Shown in pieces: positions 5,314 through 6,245 of a stretch of DNA of 6,245 nt. The position numbers and the translations under genes are program-made. The DNA comes from Chthoniobacter sp. (GTDB lineage Bacteria; Verrucomicrobiota; Verrucomicrobiia; Chthoniobacterales; Chthoniobacteraceae). Numbering within the stretch: the first letter of the stretch is position 1; the number at the start of each line of letters is the position of its first letter. The DNA is taken from assembly GCA_025351065.1 (NCBI GenBank), contig JANXWQ010000326.1:1-6245 (forward strand). Direction: 5' to 3'. Under the pieces are notes generated by a model. The model worked only from the letters and a program-made list of their open reading frames with translations. It was not told where the DNA came from and did not search any database.

Positions 5314-5787
5314 ATGAAACTGCGCGACCACCACAGCATCGAAGCCTCGGCTTCGCCCGATGACCACATCCACGGGCGCGGTCTGCGCATGACCGGCCAG
5401 CGGCGCGCGGTTTATGACGCGCTCATGGGGAAACGCGATCATCCCACGGCGGTGGAGGTTTTCATGCGCGTGAAGGGCAAGGTGCCGTCGATTTCATTGG
5501 CAACCGTGTACAACTGCCTCGAAACGCTGACCGACTGCGGGCTCGTGAAGACCGTGAACCACGACCGCGAATCCGCGCGCTACTGCCCGAATCTGGCGGA
5601 GCACGCGCACTTTTTCTGCGAGAGCTGCGGCGGCGTGACCGACATCCCGCTGCGGGCGAAACGGCGGGCGCACGACATCTGGGAGCTGCCGGAAAACGTC
5701 GCCATCTCCCATCACGAAATCTCTTTCCGCGGGCTCTGTCCGAAATGCGCGAAAGCCGCGGCGCGCAAAACCACGAAATCCAAATGA
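5314..5787 (+). CDS. Fur-family transcriptional repressor, PerR-like
   Basis: A 157-residue DNA-binding metal-dependent repressor with the two-domain Fur layout. The winged helix covers roughly residues 20-90, with GLRMTGQRRAVYDAL at 23-37 and recognition helix SLATVYNCLETL at 61-72. The dimerisation domain follows. Two CxxC pairs, Cys102/105 and Cys142/145, would form the structural Zn(Cys)4 site. Aligned without gaps at a constant offset of +6 to B. subtilis PerR, ligands H37, H91, H93 and D104 are conserved as His43, His97, His99 and Asp110. D85 is replaced by Cys91. The residue after ATVY is Asn, as in PerR; Fur proteins usually have Arg. This points to a peroxide-sensing role more than an iron-sensing one. 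Upstream ATGs exist (5305, and an open frame from 5191), but the AAGGA supports 5314. The gene overlaps sufC by 4 nt, so it probably controls Fe-S assembly and itself through the box at 5263-5277. Confidence 0.9.
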   Translation: MKLRDHHSIEASASPDDHIHGRGLRMTGQRRAVYDALMGKRDHPTAVEVFMRVKGKVPSISLATVYNCLETLTDCGLVKTVNHDRESARYCPNLAEHAHFFCESCGGVTDIPLRAKRRAHDIWELPENVAISHHEISFRGLCPKCAKAAARKTTKSK

Positions 5788-6245
5788 GTTCACTTTCCAT
5801 CCAAAACCTCCGCGTCAGCATCGGCGACAAGGAGATCATCCGCGGTCTCACGCTCGAAATCCCGAAGGGCGAAGTCCACGCCGTCATGGGGCCGAACGGC
5901 TCGGGCAAGAGCACGCTGAGCAAGGCGATCGGCGGGCACCCCGACTACACCGTGACCGGCGGCGAGGTGCTGCTCGACGGCGAAAACATCCTCGGCCTCG
6001 GCCCCGACGAACGCTCGCGCAAGGGGCTGTTCCTCGCCTTTCAATACCCGATGGAAATCCCCGGCGTGAGCAATGCCAACTTCCTCCGCGCGGCGCTGAA
6101 TGCGCGCCAGGCGGACGGCGAGGAAATCGAGGCGACGGAGTTTTACGCGCAAATGTATGCCGAGATGGACAAACTGGAAATCCCCCGCACTTTCACCGCG
6201 CGGTCGGTCAATGAGGGCTTTTCCGGCGGGGAGAAAAAGCGGAAC
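5784..6245 (+). CDS. sufC: SufC, Fe-S cluster assembly ATPase, N-terminal part
   Basis: The first 154 codons of SufC, cut by the right edge; family members are about 250 residues long. SufC is the cytoplasmic ABC-type ATPase of the SufBCD scaffold complex, which builds Fe-S clusters. Visible motifs are Walker A GPNGSGKST at 36-44, the Q-loop AFQYP at 85-89, the SufC-typical segment YPMEIPGVSNANFLRAALNAR at 88-108, and the ABC signature FSGGEKKRN at 146-154. The typical SufC reading 'G.P.YTVTGGEVLLDGENIL' is also present. The start codon overlaps the regulator's stop in an ATGA, which implies translational coupling and one transcript. sufB and sufD would be expected downstream, outside the window. 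Confidence 0.96.
   Translation, partial: MSSLSIQNLRVSIGDKEIIRGLTLEIPKGEVHAVMGPNGSGKSTLSKAIGGHPDYTVTGGEVLLDGENILGLGPDERSRKGLFLAFQYPMEIPGVSNANFLRAALNARQADGEEIEATEFYAQMYAEMDKLEIPRTFTARSVNEGFSGGEKKRN

Noticed and set aside
5462..6152. Minus-strand open frames opposite the regulator and sufC
   Set aside because: Both plus-strand genes are identified by family motifs; the reverse frames have none.
1..6245. CRISPR array, tRNA/rRNA gene, transposon or prophage
   Set aside because: No regularly spaced direct repeats, no tRNA-like fold, and no transposase, integrase or phage structural genes were seen.

Overview
The window is GC-rich, densely coding bacterial DNA. Its best taxonomic hint is a Fur/PerR-type regulator overlapping sufC, combined with weak Shine-Dalgarno sequences and secreted Lys/Asp/Glu-rich proteins of unfamiliar type. 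This suggests the Verrucomicrobiota, perhaps the Opitutaceae. That placement is inference from style and gene order, not from a marker gene.

Layout, left to right. (1) Positions 1-101, minus strand: the first 33 codons of an SPFH-domain protein of the YdjI/'virion core protein' type, cut by the window edge. (2) 249-827, plus strand: a small stand-alone P-loop ATPase with clear Walker A and Walker B motifs, divergent from the SPFH gene. (3) 897-5092, minus strand: three genes in one direction, transcribed from right to left. They are a 462-aa protein with an N-terminal repeat-like region and a C-terminal outer-membrane beta-barrel (3704-5092), a 280-aa secreted protein (2838-3680), and a 611-aa secreted coiled-coil protein (897-2732). 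The last two share one conserved module of about 235 residues and are tandem paralogs; I do not recognise the module. (4) 5093-5313: a divergent intergenic region with a PerR/Fur-box-like inverted repeat over a -10-like hexamer. (5) 5314-5787, plus strand: a PerR-like Fur-family repressor. (6) 5784-6245, plus strand: SufC, the ABC-type ATPase of Fe-S cluster assembly, starting in a 4-nt ATGA overlap with the regulator and cut by the right edge.

How they may work together. The right-hand unit reads as an oxidative-stress or iron-responsive repressor co-transcribed with the suf Fe-S assembly operon and probably autoregulated. The central cluster looks like an envelope system: a beta-barrel presumably in the outer membrane, plus two exported proteins built on the same two-cysteine module. 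One of these is bare and the other is flanked by long charged helical arms. This cluster is the part of the window most likely to be undescribed. No RNA genes, CRISPR arrays, insertion sequences or integrase-type genes were seen, and no stretch over 300 bases lacks a gene.
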